From the NCBI RefSeq assembly GCF_032854445.1, contig NC_088300.1, forward strand, positions 40,452,458 through 40,516,457: a stretch of DNA of 64,000 nt. The letters run 5' to 3'. Each line of letters opens with the position of its first letter. Position 1 is the first letter of the stretch. Under the pieces are notes generated by a model. It saw only the letters and a list, made by a program, of their open reading frames with translations, was not told the DNA's origin and searched no databases. The stretch is from Liolophura sinensis. Taxonomy: Eukaryota > Mollusca > Polyplacophora > Chitonida > Chitonidae. The translations under genes were made by a program, and so were the position numbers. Shown piece by piece: positions 45,806-58,587 of this stretch.

Positions 45806-46716
45806 GGATATGCTACATAAAGAAATGGCCACAGGAGGTGAGAAGGGATCATATTTAGCGTCTTCACAGACGGCAAAATGAACAAGGCTCAATATTTTGA
45901 CCATGGCCATGCAAGGGAGTGTATGAAAGGCATTCAGTGTCATTACAAGAGGCAAGTGTCAGAAAGATAACATTGTTTACGGCTCAAAAATCATTGTTCA
46001 CAGTTCAAAATCGTATTTATTTCCAATGCCAAGTTCCCCATATGTACCCCATAAAACATTAATTTTCGACTCGGTTTAATACGAAGAAGGGCGCTTGGAA
46101 CAACTAGAATGCACTCACCATTTTGTGCTAAGTAAAACCTTCTCAGACATATTTTTACACCACTTGATACACTTTTTTCATGAATGTTGTTTCCTGTAGT
46201 GACCACTTAACACTTTTGATTGGTAGCGTGTAGGTAATCTATGCAAACTTAAAATCACTGACGGCACCAGAGACGCTGAGTGCACGTAGAGAAAGTACAG
46301 GCTTTACTTGCAGGTAACTTGCGTAAGGCACTCGTCTGCCTTTCAGCTACAGTGCATTTATTACCTGCCATACTTCTAAACTCCGAACAATTAACTCCTT
46401 AACAAAAACTCTTTTGAAATAAAAACAAGAAAATGTTTTGTGTACTTGTGTCAGCATCTGCCTCATGTCACGGCTTGCAGGAAACTTATTTTTCGACGGC
46501 ATGTGTGTTGTATTAATACATTCATGCATGTGCTCAGTAAAATTGTTGCTTGCCTTGTGTTTCATAATCCACGAAATACCGTTATATTATATCTCGTAAC
46601 GGGCCACATGGTGCTTTTGCGACAGGTAAACTATGCACGCGGGATACAGTATAATTAGAACATGACTTTTACCACACGAATTGCTTCATATCTCTAATTT
46701 TTTGCTACAGCATAGA

Positions 46717-46827
46717 TGAACGGCTCTTCTTTTCCCCCAGCCCAGGTCTTAGACTGGCGACGGCATGTTCGCATGTGCTCCCTGAAATCTTCATCTTGCA
46801 TCGGCAGGTAGATCTGTGGCGTGCAAT
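46717..46827 (-). pseudogene. Exon-4-like duplicate (4b), C2 unit
   Basis: Reads LPMQDEDFREHMRTCRRQSK then TWAGGKEEPF. An extra C changes the C-terminal frame compared with the C1 unit. An AG (ATCATAG) lies just upstream but gives the wrong phase for exon 3. Confidence 0.65.
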
Positions 46828-47691
46828 CTATGATTGCGCTTGATTTCGTCATCCATATTATATAAGGGAAAACAAACGCTTGGTAAAGGTAATTTCTGCT
46901 CATGTTTTTTGGTAGTCCTTCAGAAACGTAAATATTACACAAATTCACTTTCACACAAAGTTTGAAAAGAGTTTCTCAATGACAGTCTAAAGTCTGGTGT
47001 GTACACAGAACAGCCGCTAAAATTTGTTCAAGAAGCAAGGGGGCATGGTGCTGAAAATGTGTCTCATAGTGTGCATAATCATCGATACGGGTACTACAGT
47101 GTGTGCGAATCTCTTATTCTGTCATCAAGCAAGGACTTACAGTCCAGGTGTCAAACATTAATCGTAAATTTTACACCCTATATGCATCTGTCACTTTAAG
47201 TAAGCTTGAGAGGTCGCTCAACGATTTTCACTATATGTGAATGTCACTTTAGGTGAGCTTGGGGTCGCCTCGGGGCATGGAAGAACAGTTTGTTTTCTAA
47301 TGTTTTTAGCCAAACACTACTGAATATGAATTTAGAATCCCGTCAGTCTATAATATTACCCTTCCTTTTTAAAATTTAAATGTTTATATTTTCGATTTTT
47401 TATTCATACATTTTATTCATATTCTACATATTTTGCTAAGCAGATATCGTAGAAAATAAGAAGAAAACTTAGATAACATTCAAAATGCATCTTTTATTTC
47501 CGCATATATAGGTCACACACAAACGATAGCACTGGGATAATATCAACAAACAAACAAACAGAGGTGTCAAGATTTAAAGAAAAACAGACTATATGTCCAC
47601 GAACTATTACAGTCTTGATGCGTACAAAACAACAAATGTATGTTTGGTCAACACCCACCATGAAATAAAAAAATTAATTGACTTTCACGCC

Positions 47692-49124
47692 TTAAAAGAC
47701 TAATCTCAACGCTGAACCACTCTTCTTTTGCCCAGCCCAGGTTTTAGACTGGCGACGGAATGTTCGCATGTGCTCCCTGAAATCTTCATGGTGCATCGGC
47801 AGAGCGGTCTGTGGCGTGCAGAGTTCCTACAAAGATAAGAATAAACAACATTACTGAAATGTGCCTGAGCATAATATCAAGTACATGGACTTAAACTTTC
47901 TGGTTGTTACTTTTGCATATAGTCTTGCTGGATACCAAAAGCCTAAATAAACAAAATGCTTATGTGCCAACCTTTTCTTTCTCAAAGAAGTTTTTGTATC
48001 CGCCGTGAAGTAAGTAAATCTCAGGATAACACAGCTGCGGATATCGATCCTTGTTCATCTGCCTGTCTTGGCTCCTTAAAAATCGACACATTTTTGGACC
48101 TCTTTGAGATGAAAATTCACAGTGAAATATTTGAATGCTTCTTTTCGTTCCACTACTCCTGGTAATGACTGGTTTGGAAATAAGGTTTTCCACAATACTG
48201 TCCTTGGTGTAATAGTTGACAGCTCCTTTGATGTGGCCGCCTTGAAACTCATAGGGATATCTGCAATCCACAATGAGGAATTCTTCTACTACATCATCAA
48301 ACTCGTGGTTTTGAAGCCGCGCCAAAGTTTCCGGCGTGATGGACTTGAGATCTTGATGCTTGCCTGGAACAGTTGGCAGACAGTAGGCCACGCTGCCGTC
48401 ACTGATCAGGTCTGGATTTTCCGACACTGCCAAGGATAAATAAACATTTAAATACTCTGCAGTGTTAATATTTTTAGTATGTGGGTAAAATGCAACTTGC
48501 AATAATATTGTAAGCAGTTTTGAAAAGATTCACCATTATTATGATTACCTCTGTCTAGGGCAGTTTTAATTTGATCTTCTGACTGGAAATTGGACGGTCT
48601 GAGTAAACACTTGCTTGTCTCCATCATGTCGTCAGATCTCTTTCTCTTCTGAACAGGTGACTCATCTTCGTCGCTTTCCGAACGCCTTCGCTTTTGGCTA
48701 TATGGGCAATGATTTTTCCTAGGCTCGGGCACCTATAGGGTAAAACATCTTTCATTAATTGTTATATTGTTCTGGCAATTCATGCCATGAATTCTATTCT
48801 CCAAAATAATACCACACAGAATGCTGGTAGTGATTACGTAAAACGACATAAACGTGATTTTACCTTACTAAGCTGTATAAAAGGCCTGCTAAAAATCGAA
48901 AGTGGACACTCATCATTGGTGAAACTGTCGTCAAGGCCTATTCCACTATCTCTGGAATCTTCGTCTGCTAGTAGAAAGGACGAGTTCCCTTTACTTAGAA
49001 AGTAATCCATCATCGGGGAAAAGATATTGCCTTCCGCTGCATCATCAGACTGCTTAACTGGACTGTGTAATTCCAAGGAGCATTCGTCCTCAAACAACTT
49101 CTTAGGTAATGAATATGCCATCAT
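47692..49124 (-). CDS. CDC25: CDC25 copy C2 (identical to C1 except near the C-terminus)
   Basis: Exons 48864-49124, 48549-48732, 47972-48426 and 47692-47826. The predicted protein equals C1 except for Ile40 to Leu in the last exon (GSALRLVF in place of GSAIRLVF). Catalytic Cys codon at 48119-48121. Same weak exon 3 donor (GTTGGC). Poly(A) signal AATAAA at plus-strand 47493-47498. Upstream CACGTG at 49427-49432. Confidence 0.92.
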
Positions 49125-49426
49125 AGATAATTTGTTTCTTTGACAGTTAGTTTCAGTAAATACTCGGACTAAAGTTGAGTTTATTAAATTCTGATTTATA
49201 TATCTTGTTGATAAAAAAAACTCCCCGCAGTTCAAGCTAGCCGGAGTTCTGTTTCAATGGCCAATGAAAATTCATGCCATCTCCACATTGCTTGAAAGAA
49301 ACAGTTTGTAGAAAAAACAAGTTAATCACTTTCCGATAATCCAGTTCAGCAATACAGGATTAGCGCTGATGTTCTTTACTCACCACCCAGATTCACTCTT
49401 TACCGCAGGTGTTGTTATCTATATAA

Positions 49427-49432
49427 CACGTG
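49427..49432. promoter_or_regulatory. CACGTG E-box upstream of C2
   Basis: Same position (303 bp upstream of ATG) and same context (TCTATATAACACGTGGGATA) as in C1. Confidence 0.35.
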
Positions 49433-50343
49433 GGATATGCTACATAAAGAAATGGCCACAGGAGGTGAGAAGGGATCATATTTAGCGTCTTCACAGACGG
49501 CAAAATGAACAAGGCTCAATATTTTGACCATGGCCATGCAAGGGAGTGTATGAAAGGCATTCAGTGTCATTACAAGAGGCAAGTGTCAGAAAGATAACAT
49601 TGTTTACGGCTCAAAAATCATTGTTCACAGTTCAAAATCGTATTTATTTCCAATGCCAAGTTCCCCATATGTACCCCATAAAACATTAATTTTCGACTCG
49701 GTTTAATACGAAGAAGGGCGCTTGGAACAACTAGAATGCACTCACCATTTTGTGCTAAGTAAAACCTTCTCAGACATATTTTTACACCACTTGATACACT
49801 TTTTTCATGAATGTTGTTTCCTGTAGTGACCACTTAACACTTTTGATTGGTAGCGTGTAGGTAATCTATGCAAACTTAAAATCACTGACGGCACCAGAGA
49901 CGCTGAGTGCACGTAGAGAAAGTACAGGCTTTACTTGCAGGTAACTTGCGTAAGGCACTCGTCTGCCTTTCAGCTACAGTGCATTTATTACCTGCCATAC
50001 TTCTAAACTCCGAACAATTAACTCCTTAACAAAAACTCTTTTGAAATAAAAACAAGAAAATGTTTTGTGTACTTGTGTCAGCATCTGCCTCATGTCACGG
50101 CTTGCAGGAAACTTATTTTTCGACGGCATGTGTGTTGTATTAATACATTCATGCATGTGCTCAGTAAAATTGTTGCTTGCCTTGTGTTTCATAATCCACG
50201 AAATACCGTTATATTATATCTCGTAACGGGCCACATGGTGCTTTTGCGACAGGTAAACTATGCACGCGGGATACAGTATAATTAGAACATGACTTTTACC
50301 ACACGAATTGCTTCATATCTCTAATTTTTTGCTACAGCATAGA

Positions 50344-50454
50344 TGAACGGCTCTTCTTTTCCCCCAGCCCAGGTCTTAGACTGGCGACGGCATGTTCGCA
50401 TGTGCTCCCTGAAATCTTCATCTTGCATCGGCAGGTAGATCTGTGGCGTGCAAT
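50344..50454 (-). pseudogene. Exon-4-like duplicate (4b), C3 unit
   Basis: Identical to the C2-unit duplicate (46717-46827), as expected from the 3627-bp repeat. Confidence 0.65.
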
Positions 50455-51318
50455 CTATGATTGCGCTTGATTTCGTCATCCATATTATATAAGGGAAAAC
50501 AAACGCTTGGTAAAGGTAATTTCTGCTCATGTTTTTTGGTAGTCCTTCAGAAACGTAAATATTACACAAATTCACTTTCACACAAAGTTTGAAAAGAGTT
50601 TCTCAATGACAGTCTAAAGTCTGGTGTGTACACAGAACAGCCGCTAAAATTTGTTCAAGAAGCAAGGGGGCATGGTGCTGAAAATGTGTCTCATAGTGTG
50701 CATAATCATCGATACGGGTACTACAGTGTGTGCGAATCTCTTATTCTGTCATCAAGCAAGGACTTACAGTCCAGGTGTCAAACATTAATCGTAAATTTTA
50801 CACCCTATATGCATCTGTCACTTTAAGTAAGCTTGAGAGGTCGCTCAACGATTTTCACTATATGTGAATGTCACTTTAGGTGAGCTTGGGGTCGCCTCGG
50901 GGCATGGAAGAACAGTTTGTTTTCTAATGTTTTTAGCCAAACACTACTGAATATGAATTTAGAATCCCGTCAGTCTATAATATTACCCTTCCTTTTTAAA
51001 ATTTAAATGTTTATATTTTCGATTTTTTATTCATACATTTTATTCATATTCTACATATTTTGCTAAGCAGATATCGTAGAAAATAAGAAGAAAACTTAGA
51101 TAACATTCAAAATGCATCTTTTATTTCCGCATATATAGGTCACACACAAACGATAGCACTGGGATAATATCAACAAACAAACAAACAGAGGTGTCAAGAT
51201 TTAAAGAAAAACAGACTATATGTCCACGAACTATTACAGTCTTGATGCGTACAAAACAACAAATGTATGTTTGGTCAACACCCACCATGAAATAAAAAAA
51301 TTAATTGACTTTCACGCC

Positions 51319-52751
51319 TTAAAAGACTAATCTCAACGCTGAACGACTCTTCTTTTCCCCAGCCCACGTCTTAGACTGGCGATGAAAAGTTCGCATGTGC
51401 TCCCTGAAATCTTCATGGTGCATCGGCAGATAGTTCTGTGGCGTGCAGAGTTCCTACAAAGATAAGAATAAACTACATTACTGAAATGTGCCTGAGCATA
51501 ATATCAAGTACATGGACTTAAACTTTCTGGTGATTACTTTTGCATATAGTCTTGCTGGATACCAAAAGCCTAAATAAACAAAATTCTTATGTGCCTACCT
51601 TTTCTTTCTCAAAGAAGTTTTTGTATCCGCCGTGAAGTAAGTACATCTCAGGATAACACAGCTGTGGATATCGATCCTTGTTCATCTGCCTGTCTTGGCT
51701 CCTTAAAAATCGACACATTTTTGGACCTCTTTGGGATGAAAATTCACAGTGAAATATTAGAATGCTTCTTTTCGTTCCTCTACTCCTGGTAATGACTGGT
51801 TTGGAAATAAAGTTTTCCACAATACTGTCCTTGGTGTAATAGTTGACAGCTCCTTTGATGTGGCCGCCTTGAAACTCATAGGGATATCTGCAATCCACAA
51901 TGAGGAATTCTTCTACTACATCATCAAACTCGTGGTTTTGAAGCCGCGCCAAAGTTTCCGGCGTGATGGACTTGAGATCTTGATGCTTGCCTGGAACAGT
52001 TGGCAGACAGTAGGCCACGCTGCCGTCACTGATCAGGTCTGGATTTTCCGACACTGCCAAGGATAAATAAACATTTAAATACTCTGCAGTGTTAATATTT
52101 TTAGTATGTGGGTAAAATGCAACTTGCAATAATATTGTAAGCAGTTTTGAAAAGATTCACCATTATTATGATTACCTCTGTCTAGGGCAGTTTTAATTTG
52201 ATCTTCTGACTGGAAATTGGACGGTCTGAGTAAACACTTGCTTGTCTCCATCATGTCGTCAGATCTCTTTCTCTTCTGAACAGGTGACTCATCTTCGTCG
52301 CTTTCCGAACGCCTTCGCTTTTGGCTATATGGGCAATGTTTTTTCCTAGGCTCGGGCACCTATAGGGTAAAACATCTTTCATTAATTGTTATATTGTTCT
52401 GGCAATTCATGCCATGAATTCTATTCTCCAAAATAATACCACACAGAATGCTGGTAGTGATTACGTAAAACGACATAAACGTGATTTTACTTTACTAAGC
52501 TGTATAAAAGGCCTGCTAAAAATCGAAAGTGGACACTCATCATTGGTGAAACTGTCGTCAAGGCCTATTCCACTATCTCTGGAATCTTCGTCTGCTAGTA
52601 GAAAGGACGAGTTCCCTTTACTTAGAAAGTAATCCATCATCGGGGAAAAGATATTGCCTTCCGCTGCATCATCAGACTGCTTAACTGGACTGTGTAATTC
52701 CAAGGAGCATTCGTCCTCAAACAACTTCTTAGGTAATGAATATGCCATCAT
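51319..52751 (-). CDS. CDC25: CDC25 copy C3, catalytic loop intact
   Basis: Exons 52491-52751, 52176-52359, 51599-52053 and 51319-51453. Cys251 codon at 51746-51748, loop HCEFSSQRGPKMCR kept. Differences from C1/C2: Lys for Asn at residue 94 (PRKKHC), Phe for Leu at 230, [13 protein letters not shown] for TRSSGTKRSIQIF, Met for Ile in LCYPEMYLL, and exon 4 with TPQNYLPMHHEDF, TFHRQSK and WAGEKKSRS. The exon 3 donor is better (GTAGGC). The last base of exon 1 is A, not G (AAA|GTAAAA), a mild donor weakening that is silent for the Lys codon. Upstream CACGTG at 53054-53059. Confidence 0.91.
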
Positions 52752-53053
52752 AGATAATTTGTTTCTTTGACAGTTAGTTTCAGTAAATACTCGGACTAAA
52801 GTTGAGTTTATTAAATTCTGATTTATATATCTTGTTGATAAAAAAAACTCCCCGCAGTTCAAGCTAGCCGGAGTTCTGTTTCAATGGCCAATGAAAATTC
52901 ATGCCATCTCCACATTGCTTGAAAGAAACAGTTTGTAGAAAAAACAAGTTAATCACTTTCCGATAATCCAGTTCAGCAATACAGGATTAGCGCTGATGTT
53001 CTTTACTCACCACCCAGATTCACTCTTTACCGCAGGTGTTGTTATCTATATAA

Positions 53054-53059
53054 CACGTG
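53054..53059. promoter_or_regulatory. CACGTG E-box upstream of C3
   Basis: Kept at 303 bp upstream of the C3 ATG with the same TATATAA neighbour. Confidence 0.35.
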
Positions 53060-53979
53060 GGATATGCTACATAAAGAAATGGCCACAGGAGGTGAGAAGG
53101 GATCATATTTAGCGTCTTCACAGACGGCAAAATGAACAAGGCTCAATATTTTGACCATGGCCATGCAAGGGAGTGTTTGAAAGGCATTCAGTGTCATTAC
53201 AAGAGGCAAGTGTCAGAAAGATAACATTGTTTACGGCTCAAAAATCATTGTTCACAGTTCAAAATCGTATTTATTTCCAATGCCAAGTTCCCCATATGTA
53301 CCCCATAAAACATTAATTTTCGACTCGATTTAATACGAAGAAGGGCGCTTGGAACAACTAGAATGCACTCACCATTTTGTGCTAAGTAAAACCTTCTCAG
53401 ACATATTTTTACACCACTTGATACACTTTTTTCATGAATGTTGTTTCCTGTAGTGACCACTTAACACTTTTGATTGGTAGCGTGTAGGTAATCTATGCAA
53501 ACTTAAAATCACTGACGGCACCAGAGACGCTGAGTGCACGTGGAGAAAGTACAGGCTTTACTTGCAGATAACTTGCGTAAGGCACTCGTCTGCCTTTCAG
53601 CTACAGTTCATTTAAAACCTGTCATAATTCTAAACTCCGAACAATTATCTCCTTAACAAAAACTCTTTTGAAATAAAAACAAGAAAGTGTTTTGTGTACT
53701 TGTGTTAGCATCTGCCTCTTGTCACGGCTTGTAGGAAACTGATTTTCCGACTGCATGTGTTTTGTATGAATACATTCATCCATGTGCTCAGTAAAATTGT
53801 TGCTTGCCTTGTGTTTCATAATCTACAAAATACCGTTATATTATATCTCGTTACGGGCCACATGGTGCTTTCGCGACAGGTAAACTATGCACACGGGATA
53901 CAGTATAATTAGGACATGACTTTTACCACACTAATTGCTTCATATTTCAAATTTTTTGCAACATCTATGACGGCATAGA

Positions 53980-54089
53980 TGAACGGCTCTTCTTTTGCCC
54001 AGCCCAGGTCTTAGACTGGCGACGGAATGTTCGCATGTGGTCCCTTAAATCTTCATGGTGCATCGGCGGGTAGATCTGTAGCGTGCAAT
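53980..54089 (-). pseudogene. Exon-4-like duplicate (4b), C4 unit
   Basis: Reads YPPMHHEDLRDHMRTFRRQS then KTWAGQKKSRSSMPS, closer to the true last exon (MHHED) than the 4b copies of other units (MQDED). This suggests conversion with exon 4 of a neighbouring gene. Confidence 0.65.
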
Positions 54090-54985
54090 CTGTGATTGGG
54101 CTTGATTTCGTCATCCATATTATATAAGGGAAAACAAACGCTTGGTAAAGGTAATTTCTGCTCATGTTTCTTTGATAGGCCTTCAGAAACGTAATGTATT
54201 ACACAAATTCACCTTAAAACAAATTTTGGAAAGATTTTCTCAATGACAGTCTAAAGTCTGGTGTGTACACAGAACAGCCGCAAAAATTTGTTCGAGAAGC
54301 AAGTGGGCATGGTGCAGAAAATGTGTCTCATAGTGTGCATAATCATCGATAGGGGTACTACAGTGTGAGCGAATCTCTTATTCTGTCATCAAGCTAGGAC
54401 TTACAGTCTAGGTGTCAAACATTAATCGTAAATTTTACACACTATATGCATCTGTCACTTTAAGTAAGCTTGAGAGGTCGCCCAACGATTTTCACTTTGG
54501 GTGTCAAACAATAATCGTACCTTTCACACACTATATGTGAATGTCACTTTAAGTGAGCTTGGGGGTCGCCTCGGGGCATGGAAGAACAGTATGTCTTTTA
54601 AGGTTTTTAGTCAAACACTACTGAATATGAATTTAGAATCCCGTCTGTCTATAATATTACAATTTTTATTCAAAGGTTAAATGTTTATATTTACGATTTT
54701 CTATTCATACATGTTATCCTGCACATTTTGCAAACATACCTCGTAGAAAATAAGAAAAAAACTTAGATAACATTCAAAATCCGTTTTTTATTTCCGCATA
54801 TATAGGTCATACACTATCGAAAGCACTGGGATAATATCAACAAAAAAACAAACATAGGTGTCAAGATTTAAACAAGAACAGACTATATGTCCACAAACAA
54901 GTATAGACTTGATGCGTACAAAACAACAAATGTATGTTTGGTCAACACCCACCATAAAAAATAAGAATTGATTGACTGCCAAGCC

Positions 54986-56418
54986 TTAAAAGAATAATCT
55001 TATTGCTGAACCACTCTTCTTTTGCCCAGCCCACGTTTTAGACTGGCGACAGAATGTTCGCATGTGCTCCCTGAAATCTTCATGGTGCATTGGTAGATAG
55101 GCTTGTGGCGTGCAGAGTTCCAACAAAGATAAGAATAAACAACATTACTCAATTGTGCCTGAGCATAATATCAAGTACATGGACTTAAACTTTCTGGTGA
55201 TTACTTTTGCACATAGTCATGCCTGTTACCAAAAGCCTAAATCAACAATATGCTTATGTACCTACCTTTTCTTTCTCAAAGAAGTTTTTGTATCCGCCGT
55301 GAAGTAAGTAAATCTCAGGATAACACAGCTGCGGATATCGATTCTTGTTCATCTGCCTGTCTTGGCTCCTTAAAAATCGAGACATTTGTGGACCTCTTTG
55401 AGATGAAAATTCAGAGTGAATTATTAGAATGCTTCTTTTCGTTCCACTACTCCTGGTAATGACTGGTTTGGAAATAAGGTTTTCCACAATACCGTCCTTG
55501 GTGTAATAGTTGACAGCTCCTTTGATGTGGCCGCCTTGAAACTCATAGGGATATCTGCAATCCACAATGAGGAATTCTTCTACTACGTCATCAAACTCGT
55601 GGTTTTGAAGACGCGCCAAAGTTTCCGGCGTGATGGACTTGAGATCTTGATGCTTGCCTGGAACAGTTGGCAGACAGTAGGCCACGCTGCCGTCACTGAT
55701 CAGGTCTGGATTTTCCGACACTGCCAAGGAGAAATAAACATTTAAATACTCTGCAGTGGTAATATTTTTAGTATGTAGGTAAAATGCATCTTGCAGTAAT
55801 ATTGTAAGCAGTTTTGAGAAGATTCACCATTATTATGATTACCTCTGTCTAGGGCAGTTTTAATTTGATCTTCTGACTGGAAATTGGACGGTCTGAGTAA
55901 ACACTTGCTTGTCTCCATCATGTCGTCAGATCTCTTTCTCTTCTGAACAGGTGACTCATCTTCGTCGCTTTCCGAACGCCTTCGCTTTTGGCTATATGGG
56001 CAATGTTTTTTCCTAGGCTCAGGCACCTATAGGGTAACACATCTTTCAATAATTGTTATATTGTTCTGGCAAATCATGCCATGAATTCTATTCTCCAAAA
56101 TAATACCACACAGAATGCTGGTAATGATTACGTAAAACGACACAAACGTGATTTTACCTTACTAAGCTGTATAAAAGGCCTGCTAAAAATCGAAAGTGGA
56201 CACTCATCATTGGTGAAACTGTCGTCAAAGCCTATTCCACTATCTCTGGAATCTTCGTCTTCTAATAGAAAGGACGAGTTCCCTTTTCTTAGAAAGTAAT
56301 CCATCATCGGGGAAAAGATATTGCCTTCCGCTGCATCATCAGACTGCTTAACTGGACTACGTAATTCCAAGGAGCATTCGTCCTCAAACAACTTCTTAGG
56401 TAATGAATATGCCATCAT
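54986..56418 (-). pseudogene. CDC25: CDC25 copy C4: Cys251Ser and lost exon 4 acceptor
   Basis: Exons 56158-56418, 55843-56026, 55266-55720 and 54986-55120. The catalytic codon (55413-55415) is TCT, not TGT, giving HSEFSSQRGPQMSR, so no phosphocysteine intermediate can form and the protein should be inactive. Cys203 and Arg257 are kept. Before exon 4 the acceptor reads CTTTGTTG|GAACTC where all other copies have CTTTGTAG|GAACTC, so normal splicing of the last exon should fail. Exon 4 otherwise remains open, with Arg-to-Cys in TFCRQSK. Exons 1-3 keep clean frames (exon 1 LLEDEDSRDSGIGFDDS). The upstream box is CACGAG. It could be a dead pseudogene or a truncated, substrate-binding variant reading through intron 3. 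Confidence 0.85.
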
Positions 56419-57648
56419 AGATAATTTGTTTCTTTGACAGTTGGTTTCAGTAAATACTCGGACTGAAGTTCAGTTTATTAAATTCTGATTTATATATCTT
56501 GTTGATAAAAAAAACTCCCCGCAGTTCAAGCTAGCCGGAGTTCTGTTTCAATGGCCAATGAAAATTCATGCCATCTCCACATGGCTTGAAAGAAACAGTC
56601 TGTAGAAAAAACAAGTTAATCACTTTCCGATAATCCAGTTCAGCAATACAGGATTAGCGCTGATGTTCTTTACTCACCACCCAGATTCACTCCATGCCGC
56701 AGGTGTTGTTATCTTTAAAACACGAGGAAGATGCTACACAAAGAAAGGGCCACCCGAGGTGAGAAGGCATCATATTTAGCGTCTTCACAGACGGCAAAAT
56801 GAACAAGGCTCAATATTTTCACCAAGGCCATGCAAGGGAGTGTATGAAAGGCATTCAGTGTCATTACAAGAGGAAACTGTCAGAAAGATAACATTGTTCA
56901 CGGCTCAAAAATCATTGTTCACAGTTCAAAATCGTATTTATTTCCAATGCCAAGTTCCCAATATATACCCCACAGAACAGTAATCATCGACTCGCTTTAT
57001 CACGAAGAAGGGCGTTTGGGACAACTAGAATGCACGCACCAATTTTTGCTAAGTAAAACGTTCTCAGACATATTTTTACACCACTTGATACACTTTTTTC
57101 ATGAATGTTGTTTCCTGTAGTGACCACTTAACAAGTTTGATTGTTAGCGTGCAGGTAATCTATACAAACTTGAATACACTGACGGCACCAGAGACGCTGA
57201 GTGCACGTAGAGAAAGTACAGGCTATACTTGCAGGTAACTTGCGCAAGGGACACGTCTGCCTTTTAGCTATAGTTCATTTAAAACCTGTTTTATACTTCT
57301 AAACTCCGAACAATTAACTCCTTAACAAAAACCCTTTTGAAATAAAAACAAGAAAATATTTTGTGTACTTTTGTCAGCATCTGCCTCTTGTCACGGCTTG
57401 CAGGAAACTTATTTTTCGACTGCATGTGTGTTGTATTAATACATTCATGCATGTGCTCAGTAAAATTGTTGCTTGCCTTGTGTTTCATAATCCACAAAAT
57501 ACCGTTATATTATATCTCGTAACGGGCCACATGGTGCTTTCGCGACAGGTAAACTATGCACACGGGATACAGTATAATTAGAACATGACTTTTACCACAC
57601 GAATTGCTTCATATCTCTAATTTTTTGCTACATCTATGACGGCATAGA

Positions 57649-57759
57649 TGAACGGCTCTTCTTTTCCCCCAGCCCAGGTCTTAAACTGGCGACGGAATGT
57701 TCCCATGTGCTCCCTGAAATCTTCATCTTGCATGGGCAGGTAGATCTGCGGCGAGCAAT
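57649..57759 (-). pseudogene. Exon-4-like duplicate (4b), C5 unit
   Basis: Reads LPMQDEDFREHMGTFRRQFK then TWAGGKEEPF. Identical to the C6-unit duplicate. Confidence 0.65.
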
Positions 57760-58587
57760 CTATGATTGCGCTTGATTTCGTCATCCATATTATATAAGGG
57801 AAAACAAACGTTTGGTAAAGGTAATTTCTGCTCATGTTTTTGGTAGTCACTAAGAAACGTAAATATTACACAAATTCACTTTTACACAAAGTTTGAAAAG
57901 AGTTTCTCAATGACAGTCTAAAGTCTGGTGTGTACACAGAACAGCCGCTAAAATTTGTTCGAGAAGCAAGTAATAATAGTGTGCATAATCATCGATACAA
58001 GTACTACAGTGTGTGCGAATCTCTTATTCTGTCATCAAGCAAGGACTTACAGTCCAGGTGTCAAACATTAATCGTATATTTTACACACTATATGCATCTA
58101 TCACTTTAAGTAAGCTTGATTGGTCGCCCAACGATTTTCACTATATGTGAATGTCACTTTAGGTGAGCTTGGGGTCGCCTCGGGGCATGGAAGAACAGTT
58201 TGTTTTCTAATGTTTTTAGTCAAACACTACTGAATATGAATTTAGAATCAAGTCAGTCTATAATATTACAATTCCTATTTAAAATTTAAATGTTTATATT
58301 TACGATTTTTTATTCATATCCTACATATTTTGCTAAGCAAATATCGTAGAAAATAAGAAGAAAACTTAGATAACATTCAAAATCCATCTTTTATTTCCGC
58401 ATATATAGGTCATACACAAAAGATAGCACTTGGATAATATCAACAAACAAACAAACATAGGTGTCAAGATTTAAAGAAAAACACACTATATGTCCACGAA
58501 CTAATACAGTCTTGATGCGTACAAAACAACAAATGTATGTTTGGTCAAAACCCACCATGAAATAAAAAATTAATTGACTTTCACGCC

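Larger units (their letters stand above)
44084..51343 (-). repeat. Two apparently identical 3627-bp units in tandem
   Basis: Sequence 44084-47716 matches 47711-51343 at an offset of 3627 bp. I compared many segments, including all exons, introns and intergenic landmarks, and saw no difference. Similarity ends at CTCAACGCTGAAC (right) and at the GCTGAACCAC (left), inside exon 4. This is either a very recent duplication or homogenisation event, or an assembly duplication. Confidence 0.85.
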
